In this document: piece by piece, positions 42,536 to 54,508 of the stretch
Numbering within the stretch: position 1 is the stretch's first letter
Layout of the letters: every line of letters starts with the position of its first letter
Assembly (NCBI RefSeq): GCF_030269925.1
Contig: NC_085116.1
Location: forward strand, 13,950,001 to 14,014,000
Reading direction: 5' to 3'
Length of the DNA: 64,000 bases
From: Bombyx mori
Lineage: Eukaryota; Arthropoda; Insecta; Lepidoptera; Bombycidae
Notes under the pieces: model-generated
The model's input: only the letters and a program-made list of their open reading frames with translations
Databases searched by the model: none
Told to the model about the DNA's origin: nothing
Translations under genes and position numbers: made by a program

Positions 42536-42660
42536 GGCTGATTTGTGAATCTAAACCATCCAAGGTGCCACCCAAATGCATACAAAAAAAAACATTCAAA
42601 TCGGTCCAGCCGTTTAGAAGGAGTTCCGTGACAAACACACGCACAGAAGAAAATAAGATA
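42536..42660 (-). repeat. Right part of the interrupted family-I repeat
   Basis: GATTTGTGAATCTAAACCAT, then GGTGCCACCCAAATGCATAC, then 'TTCAAATCGGTCCAGCCGTT' and 'GACAAACACACGCACAGAAG'. It continues the repeat broken at 41262. Confidence 0.65.
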
Positions 42661-42934
42661 TCATTTTGGGCTACAAAGGCAAAAGAGTACCGAGAATAAA
42701 GGTGAACGTAATGCGCATTTAATGAGGTCCCTTAAACCTACATCAGGGTCGCAAGTCCACTGACATTTTTCAGTTCCTCTCTCGGCAAACTCGACAGACC
42801 CGGCAAACGCTCGGCGAATCCATGGCTCCCTAAAATATTCGTTGCATATTGCGAATTATGCGATATTATACGATACGTGGTCACAATTTCTCGAGCTATT
42901 TATACGGTTTCCTTTTCATCACTACATAGCATAA

Positions 42935-43140
42935 AACAAAGTCGCTTTCTCTGTACCTATATCTGTCTGTCCCTATGTATGCTTAAATATTTAAAACTAC
43001 GCAACGGATTTTGTTGCGGTTTTTTTAAATAGATAGATTGATTGAAGAGGAAGGTTTATATGTATAAAACACTGATTAAATAGTCGAGAAATCAATAATA
43101 AATTACAGTTTCCGAAGCGAAGCGAGGGCGGGTCGCCAGT
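42935..43140 (+). repeat. Interspersed repeat, family D
   Basis: Ends 'CGAAGCGAAGCGAGGGCGGG' then TCGCCAGT, the same terminus as 3007-3030 in reverse. Confidence 0.6.
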
Positions 43141-44215
43141 TCTTCATAAGCGCCTCGCTCAATACTATGCGTCGTGATGAACTGGCCCATGCGTTTTTGG
43201 ACGTTCTTTCGAAATACCACCACCTTTGGAGTCAGTGTCAGTGGTCAGTGTCAGTTTGTAAGTGGAGCAGTGAAGCGCGATAGTGATTTTCGTGTCAATT
43301 TGATCAGAACTATCAACGATCCTCTTCGGGTTCCGACCCATAGATTTCTCTATGAGTTTTTCCTAATTTTGTTTTCTAAATCTTACAACGTAGGTACCTA
43401 CAATATTAGAATACTATCTGGAGGCAAACATACAATTTATGCGTTTAATTGATACATTCTCAAACAAGTCATCCTTAGCACAGTTTTATGATATGAAATA
43501 TTTATCTAGGCCGCACTCACGTTGAAAATCTACAATTACAATATTCGAGTCGTAAACATATAATCTACATAAAAATACACATTGATATTTCGAACGACGA
43601 ACAAAAACTATCATCACACGGCATTAAAGGCACAACAAGTCTTCAATTTCGACACAATGGTAAAAGTTCATTGACACGCACCACCATGATTCATGATATC
43701 TATCACCATCGCCATTTATCTCGCTGGTAGGAAGAGATCGCCAATAAAAAACTTAATGAATTCTAATGATGTTTTTGGTTAAGTGCCCTTAAGTTTTTAT
43801 CGATGTTTTTGTTATGCTATTTCAAGGTTCGTTTCGTGTATTGAACACAGTGTCCTTTGGTTAGGCGAGTATTTTTTTCCTTAACTAATATTAAAAAAAA
43901 AAACTTATACATTTAAAAACAAGTAAAATATATCATTCAAGCTCATAATACTAATGGATCTTTTAGTTAAGTCGTGCGTGACTTGTAGTAACATTAAACA
44001 ATTGTCAAAAGTTTATCTACTCTAGATTTAACCTTAAAACTATTAATGTATGTTCTATATTTCTTTCAGAGCTGGTTAAATTTTACCCATTATAAAAACA
44101 ATTTACGAATTCTGAATCAGATACCTCAGATACAATCTCTGGCAAACATAGTGTCCTATTTTATGATGTTACAACATACTATTTTAAAATATGTTACTGC
44201 GTTATTTGTATTTTA
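43141..44215. other. Spacer, nothing recognised
   Basis: A 92-codon frame at 43174-43452 has no recognisable feature; its first part covers a small AGTGTCAGT tandem (43231-43254). Confidence 0.35.
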
Positions 44216-44445
44216 AACTAGCTGTCCTCGCGACTTCGTCCGCGTGGAATTTAACAAAAAATTACTTTATATATAACAACAATTTAAGATTTTTTGTAGA
44301 ATAGAAGAAGCTTATATTACTCCTTATTATATCAGCTATCAGCCAGTGAAAGTCCCGTATAATTCGGTCCAACCGTTCCAGAGACTAGCCGGAACAAACA
44401 GACAGACAAAAATTGTAAAAAAATATATTTTGTCCCGTAAGTATA
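44216..44445 (-). repeat. Interspersed repeat, family H
   Basis: CTAGCTGTCCTCGCGACTTC then GTCCGCGTGGAATTTAAC at one end, and 'AATTCGGTCCAACCGTTCCA' with an 'AACAAACAGACAGACAAAAA' end. A common type of moth interspersed repeat. Confidence 0.65.
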
Positions 44446-45175
44446 TGCATGTAGTAAAAAGCGGTTATTTTAATATTAGAAAAAGACACTTCAATTTTAT
44501 TTATACGTATAGATTTTGTTACAGCAAAAGTTGGCTTTACGTTCCATCCGTGTGTAACCGATTACAACAGACAAAAATACGGTCATGACGTGTGATATAC
44601 ATACAACAACTTGAATTTTTATGGCTTTCATAGTTCTGTCGGTACTAATTTGTATTTTAAAAACAACAACATATACGCTCATACAACACACACCTAATGC
44701 GGCTGGCGATCGTATTTTTCTGCTCAAAAACTCCGAGAATGTTCTTTCGTGCTTCGGCGATGCCCCTTTCCCGGCAACCACTGAAGCAGGTGGGGTGCTT
44801 AGACCACACACTCTTCTAAAGAGGTTCTAAAGTTCTAAAAAACCGCGCATTTTAAAATTCACGAACGAATAGACTCCTAATTGCAATAAGCGATAAATTA
44901 ATTTATTTTTCGTGGCTTGACTTCACGTTCTAAACTGAAATTACATAAAAAAATGATATTACAAAAAAAAGACCTCATTAAAACCATTTAGGCTTTAAAA
45001 TCGATTATTTTTCAGAATTTTCGGTCCTGTAGTTGGAGACACACTTTTTACTCTGGAAACGTATATCTCACTATTGACTTCAGTAGCAAATTCGCTTGAC
45101 AGCTTTCATATCAACTTTAAAACTATCCAAGAATAACCTAATTATGCGAAGCTATTTTTATTTCTCTTTTTACAT
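44446..45175. other. Spacer, nothing certain
   Basis: Opposed frames at 44497-44811 and 44621-44830 share DNA and neither has a signature. No supported gene. Confidence 0.35.
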
Positions 45176-45550
45176 TTTTGGCATTCCCGATCCTGCGGAC
45201 AGAATGGAAAGCAGTCGACGTCGCCCAAAACACGTCATCTCGGATCCTCCCGATCCACTAACGGTGCTTTTAGGTACTTCAAGCACCGGTCACCGTTCTC
45301 GTCGAACCCGTCGCTTGCGACGAAGGGCTCGATGAGTAAATTAACTCTCAGACACAGCCCACTGAGTTTCTCGCCGGATCTTCTCAGTGGGTCGCGTTTC
45401 CGATCCGGTGGTAGATTCTACGAAGCACGACTCTTGCTAGGGTTCGTATTAGCAACGTCATCAGGTTTGAGCCCCGTGAGCTCACCTACTAGCCACGATT
45501 ACGCTGAAATAGCCCCTAGGGCTATCAGCTTAGGCAGGGAAGAAAAAAAA
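45176..45550 (+). mobile_element. Jockey-like LINE 3' end with poly(A)
   Basis: Starts inside the ORF2 C-terminus, followed by a complete 3' UTR and an A-run at about 45540-45551. Nucleotide identity to 41263-41660 looks very high. Confidence 0.9.
45182..45335 (+). pseudogene. LINE ORF2 C-terminus
   Basis: PDPADRMESSRRRPKHVISD onward to an Arg-rich end, the same as the last ~50 residues of 41474-42529. The stop is at 45333-45335. The preceding codons are host flank. Confidence 0.88.
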
Positions 45551-45551
45551 A

Positions 45552-46081
45552 ACATTTTTGGAGTGTCACCTCTATTTTTATCTTGCTCTGTTTTCAATTC
45601 CACAGTGGTTTATAGAAAAGTTCGTGAACTTCAGTCGAAATACGGGGGGTGTTTCTTACACTAAGCAACACTAAGAAAGCTTATTCTAAAATTTGTCTCT
45701 TTTTTAAGAGCAATCGATCGTGACGAGAACCCACGAGAGGCAACTGTTTCTGTTTAGCTTGGCTTAGTAATTAATGATCGTTTCTGCATTGGGAATAGTT
45801 CCGCTACACCCTGTATTGTTGCAGAATGGTCTCTAATTAAGATGTAATTATGTAAAGCATATGTGAAATTGAAGATCAAGAAAGTGTACCTCTTATATAC
45901 ATATCGACGGGTAAGAGCCTATTTGGTTAAAACGACATTTCTGCATCTTTACTGCAGAACCACTTAAAGCTTCAGATTTGAAAAAAATATCATGACAAAA
46001 AAACTTGTTCAGCTATTTGAAGGGAGTAAACATAATTGATGTTCAATTAAAAATATCGAATTGTTGATGCTATAATCAAAT
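45552..46081. other. Spacer, nothing recognised
   Basis: No supported feature. Confidence 0.35.
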
Positions 46082-46367
46082 AAAAAAAAGAAGAATTGCT
46101 GTTCGTTAGTCTCGCTAAAACCCGAGAACGGCTGGACCGATTTGGCTAATTTTGGTCTTGAATTATTCGTGGAAGTCCAGAGAAGGTTTAAAAGGTAGAT
46201 AAATATGAAAAGGCTCGGAATTATATAAAAACAAACAATTTTGTTTTTCCTTTGATGCGTCCCCCGTCGGACGGATTCCTTTTGTTTGTTCTAAGTTTAT
46301 TTTATACAAAAGTTTAGGTATTTTATTTATTGATTGAGGCACTACGAAGTTTGTTGGGTCAGCTAAT
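46082..46367 (+). repeat. Interspersed repeat, family C
   Basis: Full-size copy; the end reads AGTTTGTTGGGTCAGCTAAT. Confidence 0.78.
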
Positions 46368-47022
46368 ATCAACGTACATTTAATTGCAAAGATAAATGTC
46401 GCGTATTGAGGGAAATGTCGCTTAAACCAAACAGCCTTTCAACCGTCGATATTTGTCACAAATATTCTTCCTAGGTATTAGAGACATACCGCACTCGCAT
46501 GTTAAAAGGATTAGTCAAGTAACAACGTGACCAACAGATTAGTGACAGCCATATGGGTCTATAAGAATGTCCGCTAAGAATGTCCGCTGATGTTTGATTG
46601 ACAGCTACCACGACAGGACCTAGGGAAATGTTTAATAATAACCCCACCTTTATTTTCTAAAGATGTATTCATTTTTAATTCTTATTTCTTGAATATAAAA
46701 AAAGTAAAACCTCTTCAGTTTGTTTTCAGTAAACAACAATTAAGTAATTATTTCGTTGAGTTATTTCTTAAAGAGTCTTATTGAGAGTAAGATTTCTTTA
46801 TCCGTTCATCGGTGCGTTTCTTCACTTTGAAATCACAATGGCTACACTAATTTCGTTCTGATTTTTCTTGGCGTATTATGTGGGTAAGCTTCGAAACTCT
46901 TACAATGCGTGTAAAATTCGCGAGCACACATTCTTCTGTAATAAAATACGTATGAAAGTAAGAACAAAAATTTACTAATTCACGTTTTCCCACTGTATAA
47001 CAATAGCTATACAATGATATAG
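46368..47022. other. A+T-rich spacer, nothing recognised
   Basis: No supported feature. Confidence 0.35.
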
Positions 47023-47278
47023 ATGCGTTCATCGACAGTGCGTTTCCAGAGGTCTTTTTTGCCACACACCATCCGACTATGGAATGAGCTCCCCTCCACG
47101 GTGTTTCCCGAGCGCTATGACATGTCCTTCTTTAGAAGAGGCTTGTGGAGAGTATTAATCGGTAGGCGGCGGCTTGGCTTTGCCCCTGGCATTGCTGAAG
47201 TCCATGGGCGCCGGTAACCACTCAGCATCAGGTGGGCCGTATGCTCGTCTGCCTACAAGGGCAATAAAAACAAAATAT
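47023..47278 (+). mobile_element. CR1/Jockey-like LINE 3' end
   Basis: A 64-codon frame (to 47217) carries RFQRSFLPHTIRLWNELPST and FPERYDMSFFRRGLWRVLIG, the usual C-terminal 'LWN.LP...F......F..' signature of a LINE reverse transcriptase. It is followed by a tail ending TATGCTCGTCTGCCTACAAG then GGCAATAAAAA. 5'-truncated. Related tails are at 4795-4880 and 22744-22945. Confidence 0.8.
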
Positions 47279-47811
47279 TTCATTCTATATTTCGAAATTG
47301 ATCAACACACACGACTAGAGCCTGCAATTTAGGGAACAATTACATTAACAACACACTACGACACCTGCAAGCGTGTCCCTAACAGTTGTCATTAAAACAA
47401 ATGACAACCACAGAGGTATTTCCGCGTAAATCCAATAACAACAGAGTTCATTTTTCAATGGCCCTACAACAGGTTATTTCGACGGTTACAAATAATACGA
47501 AAGTGCAATTGAATCTTCACTTTAAAGTCACTGCCTTAAAACGTATTTTCCGATGACAATATGAACGCTTGTAATTTTGTGCATTGTGAGGACAGGTGAC
47601 AATAGAAGAATGATGATGTCTGACCGCCGCGCCGCCGGGGGATGTTGCAACCGCATGTGAAAACAGTTAAAAACTTTTTAATGGCCCTACTTACAATTGT
47701 CCGGTAAATTACAATCTGTCGTTACTGTTTTCGATAAATTAATGATTGTAATGTGAGATTCTGTGGAATTTAATTCCATGAGAAGTGTATATGTTCAAAT
47801 GCGAGTATTTG
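47279..47811. other. Spacer, nothing recognised
   Basis: No supported feature. Confidence 0.35.
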
Positions 47812-48162
47812 TTAGCCGACTTGAAAAAAGGAGGAGGTTCTCAATTCTACTGTATGTATTTTTTTTTTACGTTTGTTACCTCATAACTTTTGACTGGGTG
47901 AATCGATTTTGATGATTCTTTTTTTATTAGAAAGCCAACGCTATCCGTGTGGTCACATTTTAATTTAGTTCAGTTCTAATAATGGTATCCATGAGAAAAC
48001 CATTTAAGTCTTAAATTTGCATTAAGTACGTGCGCGAAAAATAGATGAATAACTCAATATCACGACAACCGATTTCGATGATAATTGTTTTTAGTGTGTA
48101 TTAATTTGTTTTGGAATATCTTTTTTTTTCTATTTGAAGTCGGTTTTTGTTAAAGCATGTCG
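47812..48162. repeat. Interspersed repeat with subterminal inverted ends
   Basis: It opens GTTAGCCGACTTGAAAAAAG then GAGGAGGTTCTCAATTC and closes TATTTGAAGTCGGTTTTTGT. CCGACTTGAAAA at the start and its near complement at the end suggest short inverted termini. The phrase 'CCTCATAACTTTTGACTGGG' is characteristic of a repeat common in moths. No coding capacity. Confidence 0.65.
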
Positions 48163-48316
48163 ATTTACAATTTTTTTGTTAAGGTATGAAGATAGGATTA
48201 AAGATGGAAAGCGGCAGATGCGCATTTAAGTTAAGTATATTCCTTCTAAAATAAATATATGTGAATACAACACCCATGATTAAGTGAAGTTAAGAAAATG
48301 TTTTTTGTGTATTGTG
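48163..48316. other. Spacer
   Basis: Nothing recognised. Confidence 0.3.
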
Positions 48317-48717
48317 TTTTTTTTTATTGCTTTGATGGGTGGACGATCTCACAACCCACCTGATGTTAAGTGGTTACTGGAATCCATAGACATCTACAAC
48401 GTAAACGCGCCACTCATCTTGAGATACAAGTTCTAAGGTCTCAGTATAGTTGCAACGGCTGCCCCACCCTTCAAACCGAAACGCATTACTGCTTCACGGC
48501 AGAAATAGGCAGGGCGGTGGTACCCACCCGCGCGGACTCACAAGAGGTCCTACCACCAGTAATTACACGATGTTATTCCTTCACCGTGGAAGTCAATCGT
48601 GAACATTTGTTGAGTACGTATTTCATTAGAAAAATTGGTATCCGCCTGAGATTCGAACATCGGTGCATCGCTCAACACAAATGCACCGGACGTCTTATCC
48701 ATTAGGCCACGACGACT
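48317..48717 (-). mobile_element. Bm1 SINE, full-length with tRNA-like head
   Basis: The most complete copy in the window, ~400 bp. On the minus strand: GTCGTCGTGGCCTAATGGAT (A-box region), a B-box-like GATGTTCGAATCTC, the middle (CTAATGAAATACGTACTCAA, GATTGACTTCCACGGTGAAG), then body and tail. It defines the order of the SINE's parts used elsewhere in this annotation. The 111-codon frame on the + strand across it is not a gene. Confidence 0.95.
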
Positions 48718-49428
48718 TCACATAAACTTCACATGAAACCCGAAAACTAAATTGTTTCGAAAGAAATCGTTCAATTTAATTATTCTATTATGATCCTGAA
48801 TTCTGAACTTTAACCAGTTTTAGTTCCGCTGATCTCAAAACGTCTATTACGATTAACAATTACGTCGATGTATCAAATAATAATTACATAACATTACTTC
48901 TCTATTAACACCGCGTGAAGCAAAACCAGTGCCAGAGGGCCTACTACTAATCGTCTTTTCAAAACAATATGGTCTAAATTTCAGTGAACCGAAACGAATT
49001 ATTACAATCTCTATCCAGCACGGCTTAAAGTTGATTCTCGATCGTCAGAATTCGACATCCGACTTATTGGTTATGCGTCAAAGGAATAAGGTCGACGAGG
49101 ATATCGCGTTTGACAAGTTGGAAATATCCATTAGGTAGAAAGTAGTGCGTGGACAGTGGCTCGACGGCTTCTTGACGGGCCTTTAAACTATACGATATTA
49201 TTAGTTTTAGCATCATAGAAACATGGAAAATAGAAGTATGTTTGACCGGAGTTTATTTATAGTATCACATTTCTGGCTTGCCTACAAAATTAACTTTGAA
49301 TAACGAATATTCTCGTAAAAGAACGACTACCGGAGATCAGTAGCTGATCAATTTAAATATTCGTAAGATACAGCCTGACATCTTTAATGCTTTTTAGCCC
49401 TAGTTTATAAGCGTGACGTCATATTTGG
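48718..49428. other. Spacer, nothing recognised
   Basis: The 69-codon frame at 48929-49138 has no signature that I recognise. Confidence 0.35.
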
Positions 49429-49535
49429 TTTTTTTATTGCTCAGGTGAGTGCACGAGCTCACGTCCCACATGATGTAAAGTGTTTACTGGAGCCCATAGA
49501 CATCTACAACGTATATGCCGCCACCTACCTCTATC
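49429..49535 (-). mobile_element. Bm1 SINE, 5'-truncated
   Basis: Only the last ~105 bp, ending at GCCGCCACCTACCTC. Confidence 0.75.
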
Positions 49536-49984
49536 TCGGTTTAAAATTTCAAAACAATCTCAAAATTGATCGAACAAAAAAAGGAAGTAAGAAAACCACC
49601 AAGGATAAAATTTAAACATATAAAAAGCAATCATTTAGTCTTAGCACGAATTTTATTTTAATACTTTGATACGGCTAGGCGGCTTCACGCATTCAAAGAA
49701 TTTATTATTTAAAAAAACTGAGTTCGTTGCCCTAGCCACGTGGTGTCCGTGTAAACAAACAGTAACATACATAAATTATTATGAGAATTTTGAAATTGAA
49801 GGGTTAAATATAGAGCAGACGGGACGACGCGATGTCTTCGGTAAATATCCCGATTTGTTGTGTGACAGAGAATTGATTGGTGCACTAATTTATCGTAGGT
49901 TTTATTGCGTTATGTTGTCATTCGCTGTTCGGACTGCTCAGTCATGCAACCGTTGACATATTGGTATTAAAAAATAGGCAATGA
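49536..49984. other. Spacer, nothing certain
   Basis: A 96-codon frame at 49666-49956 has no signature. No supported gene. Confidence 0.35.
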
Positions 49985-50283
49985 CCTTTTTGGCGGGAAC
50001 GCGAGGAGCGAAGTTGTGTGTGTATTGTTTGAATTTGTTAACTTAGTGTTTCTTAACGTATAAATGTGTAATAATATTGATTTATTAACTGTTTAGCATC
50101 TGTAAAGGTTCACAAATATGCGAAAATGTTTCATAGCAGCTGGACGTAGATTCTGGGGCTCTCGAAGAGTCCACTGAAAAAATCTCGGGGTCATTTTACT
50201 GAGCCTTTATCTCATTTCGTTTTATTTAATTTCATCCCAATTGCTTAAAGTCTCAAATTAATCAAACTCATGACATTTCGCTT
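49985..50283 (+). repeat. Family M repeat, left arm
   Basis: It starts GGCGGGAACGCGAGGAGCGA then AGTTGTGTG, passes through 'AGCTGGACGTAG', 'GTCCACTGAAAAAATCTC', 'CATTTTACTGAG', and ends TTTCATCCCA...TCTCAAATTAATCA. It is the reverse counterpart of 52985-53290, with roughly 75-80% identity by eye. Confidence 0.72.
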
Positions 50284-52604
50284 CTTATCATTTTTTGGCA
50301 TCTGGCAACAAACCAATTGCCATACTTAAAAAGCATATTCATATTTCTAAATTTGTAATATCGAACGCAAATTGTTTGTGTTTGAAAAGACTGGAATATT
50401 CTTTTATCGATACCAATATCCCAAAAACATTACGAATAGATGAGAATTATTAAATGTACCGAATGTTCTTAGAAGCGAATACAAATTTGAATCTAACGAA
50501 AACTTTTCGAAAACGATCGCTCGATCAAAACGATTTGTTATGAAACGGACAGATCACAGCCAATATTCGCAAAATAACAATGATTTCATTTGTTTTAGGT
50601 CGGTTCTGTGATCTCAGAACGTGGCGCCACAAAAAAAAACGGCTAATGTTTAAATAAAAACATTTGTTCTTTTTGTTTGTTTACACGCCAATTACCGAGG
50701 CTCCAGTACACTTTAGACGTCTGCTGATGATCGAATGAACGTTGCATTTAGCTTCTAATATTTTAAAATGGTATCCGATTTATATCATCACTCTTAGAAC
50801 GTAAAGTATTTCTGCAGAATTAGTCATGAGTTTCAGCTTGAACATTGGGAGAGCTGATTTTCAAACTGATTGAGATTTAGACTTGTCATAAGTCAATGGG
50901 CTCCGGCAACTACTTAACCTTCACTAGGCCAGGATAACTATCCAACTTCAGTAATAAAAGTACACTGCTGTGGAAATGTTTATGGAAATAGGTATATTTT
51001 TTGCTACTCCTTTTAATAAGGACAGAACAGCCATTGAAATTGGAACGCAAGGCAGCTTAGCGGCATTATGATACAAGATGCCTGTGCCCACAATACGACT
51101 AACCAGTTAAAACAGAAATAAAAAAATCTGATTCTGATCTAATCGGCTTTTCACGTTATTTAAATGCTATTATCACCTTCATCTCACTTGATGCCGTTGC
51201 TGATGCATAGCAGTTTGATTTAAAAAAAAAACATAATTCTTGGTGTTTACCTGAAACAAAAGAAAATGCACAAATTAGAATTTTAATCTATGACACTATA
51301 ATATTTTGCCAGAATCTGTATATATTTTAATCGATGTTTAAAAAAATTGTGAATTTTTGTTTTTATCCAGAAAACCGGTAGATATAAAAAACAAAAACTC
51401 ATTTTATTATTGCCCTATCTGAGTTGATGAGCTTGTCTAGTACCATGTGGTTACGGAGCCCATGTATTAAGCGGCAGGAATCGAAAGGATGAATTATTAC
51501 TTTTTTAGGCCCAAACAACCAGCGCTAGTATGGTTTGAAGTATGTCTTGATAATCTATTTGGAACTGTAAATCTGTCTTTGGCTAAGTGACATATTTTGT
51601 CCCATTTAAAAAAAATATAAATTAAACTCCAACCATCTATCGTCTTTGTTATGAGATTCAACACAAATCTGCTTTTTATTGGGTTTCATTGCCTCTCTTT
51701 TTTTTATCCTGGCTACATAAGATAATTTTGGCGGGTGAGAATGGCGGGAAAACTAACCTAAAAAATAACTCAACACATTAAAATTAGAATATTAGATAAC
51801 AATAACATACTACTAAATAAAAACTATTCGTTTGCAAACAAGGCTCGAGAATAGATTTATTATTTTGAAATAGTTTTTATTTAAGCCGTAAGCAGTTATA
51901 AATTGGTCGGTTTCCTTTCGCATGTAATCGATTTCCGTTTTGGCTCAATGACATCCTTTATTTTGCAATTTAATTTCACTTTTCGATGTGTCATTCGTAT
52001 ATCGCCACAGTTCAATAAGATAGCAGTTTCAATTTTAAACTTTGTTTAAATGTGCTCTTGGTAATGTTTAATTAAAATATAAATTGTTAATGTTTCATAT
52101 ATGAGTCGACTATTATCAAAGCCGGCAATGTGACTTTTGGAAAATTATTGGTAAATCAGAAAAACGAATTATTGACTTTGTATTCCATTGGCAGTCACAA
52201 AACTCTTCGGAACGACATCTTAGATAAATAACAGGATAACTATTAACCTTTATTTAATGCAGGTTTTGAACCGTATTCTTTGAAGAAGACGATTATATTC
52301 AAATCAATCTGTATTGACATATCAATAACATTTTTTTGTCCAAATGCACAGATTGCCACCTTTGATAATAGACGACTCATATATAGCAATTTGAAATGAA
52401 TAACAGATTTTGGATTAATTAATTTTTTATAAAATCCGAACCGAAGTGTGTGCTTTTGCTTTAGAAATTGGAGAAGTTCGTCGAGCATTTATTTACGATT
52501 TATTTTCGCATTTATTCACAGTACATTCATAAAGCATTGGAAACATTTTTTCTATAATGCATTTTGAAATACGAAACTAAATCATAAAAGCATTTTCATG
52601 GACT
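50284..52604. other. Spacer between the family M arms
   Basis: A+T-rich with a weak Bm1-like remnant (50880-50962, GTCAATGGGCTCCGGCAACT then a TAATAAAA end) and another reverse one (51403-51465). Nothing coding was recognised. Confidence 0.4.
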
Positions 52605-52984
52605 GTTAGACTATATGTACAATTAAGGTTTGGGTGTGTAATAAGGTTTTATTACAACCATATAACAAAATACAAAGAATGGAAGATACAAGGCACCGGT
52701 GGTGATACGGCGTTTCCACAGGACCAGCGTGGGAACCACCCAGTGTCCGCCTGAGGCTCATACGGCGCCGGAAGTCAGCTACGTGCAACAGGCCTGGCAG
52801 ACTTGTCTATACCATTTGCAATTCAAATTTTTTTTACAGGTAAAACGAAAAAAGAAACATGATATTTGACAGCAATGGAGGTTTTTTTTTTTTTTTTTTA
52901 TGTCCTGGTAACTAAGACATTTAATTCATGTCTTATTTTATTTGATATTCTTATTTTTATGAAAAATGATGAAATGAAGTGAAG
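52605..52984. other. Locally G+C-rich stretch, unassigned
   Basis: About 52685-52800 is notably G+C-rich and on the minus strand gives a short frame with VADFRRRMSLRRTLGG and VETPYHHRCLV. I do not recognise it. It could be the edge of a retroelement or an exon. Confidence 0.3.
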
Positions 52985-53290
52985 ATGATTAATTTGAGAT
53001 ATTAATCAACTGGGATGAAACCAAATGAAATGAGATGAGATAATATGGGATGAAATATAATCTCAGTAAAATGGTGGTGATTTACTGAGATTTTTTCAGT
53101 GGACTTTTTGGAGGATCCCAAGAAGTTACGTCCAGCGGCTTTTTTTCATTTTCTCACATTTGTGCACTTTCACAGATACTAAGCTGTTAATAAATCACCG
53201 TTATTACACATTTAAACCTGAAGTAACACTAAATAGACCAAATAAAACAAATCACACAACTTCACTCCTCGCGTTCCCGCCCAAAAGTCT
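52985..53290 (-). repeat. Family M repeat, right arm
   Basis: Reverse counterpart of 49985-50283. On the minus strand it begins GGCGGGAACGCGAGGAGTGA. Confidence 0.72.
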
Positions 53291-54101
53291 ATGTTTGACA
53301 CCGATGGAGGAAGATTTTGATTGTCATCTTCACTATACCATAGTGTGATAATATAATACATGCAACAGATCTCACATCTCTACTATCAAGGTATTGTGAA
53401 CGTGAATCTTATTAGGGCTGAGTTGGCTTCAACGATGTGAGTGAGCGTCAAAGTTAATATTCGCTCATCTTGTTTTGTGGTTGGTAACCAGGTGTAACCC
53501 TACCGAGATGCCGAAGTCGATTCCCGCTCATAGTAATATTGAAGTTATTCGTTAAGTTCACGGAGTTAAAAATTGAGAGTGGGACAATCTCAAACACAAC
53601 CATTTTTTCGGATTAATTTCGTGTTATATTTTTTGTTATTCTATAAATTACAATACAAACAGACCTCAACATGCTATTTGTTCGTTTAATGTAAAATAAA
53701 GGGTGAAGGTCAAGGAATAATAGAAAAATAGACGGTATCTTAAACCACATTGTGAATAACACGTAAGTCGCCAGCAATTACGAAAATTCATTAATAAACA
53801 ATAATGTACCAATGTAATGTACCAATAAAGATTCTTTATGTATTTCGTTTGCACCAACGGTCACGGAAGTGCATATCTGTTCATCTGGAAGCCGTATACG
53901 AAGTGAATTCATTAGTCGTTTGTAATGTGTAAGTGTGTGTGTGTGTGTGCATAAGTAGAACGGAAACGTGCAAGACGCCTTTGCAAAGATTTGCTACAAT
54001 GTCTACTACATAAAGTCACTAATGTACGTCCGACGTGTATATCGATAATTCAGGTCTAATAGCGAAACTAATTGACTTTAAATACCTACTAAAAAAAATT
54101 T
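53291..54101. other. Spacer with a (GT)n microsatellite
   Basis: A GT repeat lies at about 53932-53950. Nothing else was recognised. Confidence 0.4.
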
Positions 54102-54508
54102 TTGGAGTTTACTCCTTTAGAATCGATTTACATATATAGGCCCGGGGTATGAAAATTATGGGGACCAAAATCGTACTAGCATGTCACACGAAATGCGTTA
54201 TGCGCCTGATTGGCTCCTGATTGCGTGATGCGTGCGCGCGCCAATCAGGAGCCAACGCGCGGCCGCGTTATCGCAGGTGACGCCGGGCTGCTGCGCCGGC
54301 AGTCCGCCACAAAGCCTCGTACTGATCGCGCGTTTCTCTCATTATTGTATTTTCATATATTTGTTAGTCGTTTGTTTTGTGTCTCGTTAATTTGTTAATA
54401 ATCTGTAGTGTATCGTGTTGTCGTAATATAGAACTATTTCTCGTATTGTTTCGTTTAATTTTTTATATCCAGTAAACTCCAGTCGTGCGTCGGAGCGGAC
54501 ACACACAC
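54102..54508 (+). repeat. Family G unit, single copy with G+C-rich insertion
   Basis: It matches the 28667-29040 unit at both ends but is 35 bp longer. In place of the 35-bp direct duplication it has a G+C-rich block with a perfect 12-bp stem (GGCTCCTGATTG 54212-54223 with CAATCAGGAGCC 54242-54253). Its 3' end abuts the T-run of a reverse Bm1, as at 29423. Confidence 0.8.

Noticed and set aside
42130..42585. 151-codon minus-strand frame overlapping the LINE ORF
   Set aside because: It is an out-of-phase reading of the reverse transcriptase; the in-phase frame 41474-42529 carries the motifs.
48370..48705. 111-codon frame on the + strand
   Set aside because: It lies entirely antisense to a full-length Bm1 SINE.
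49666..49956. 96-codon frame
   Set aside because: No recognised motif and no neighbouring coding signal. It could not be supported as a gene.
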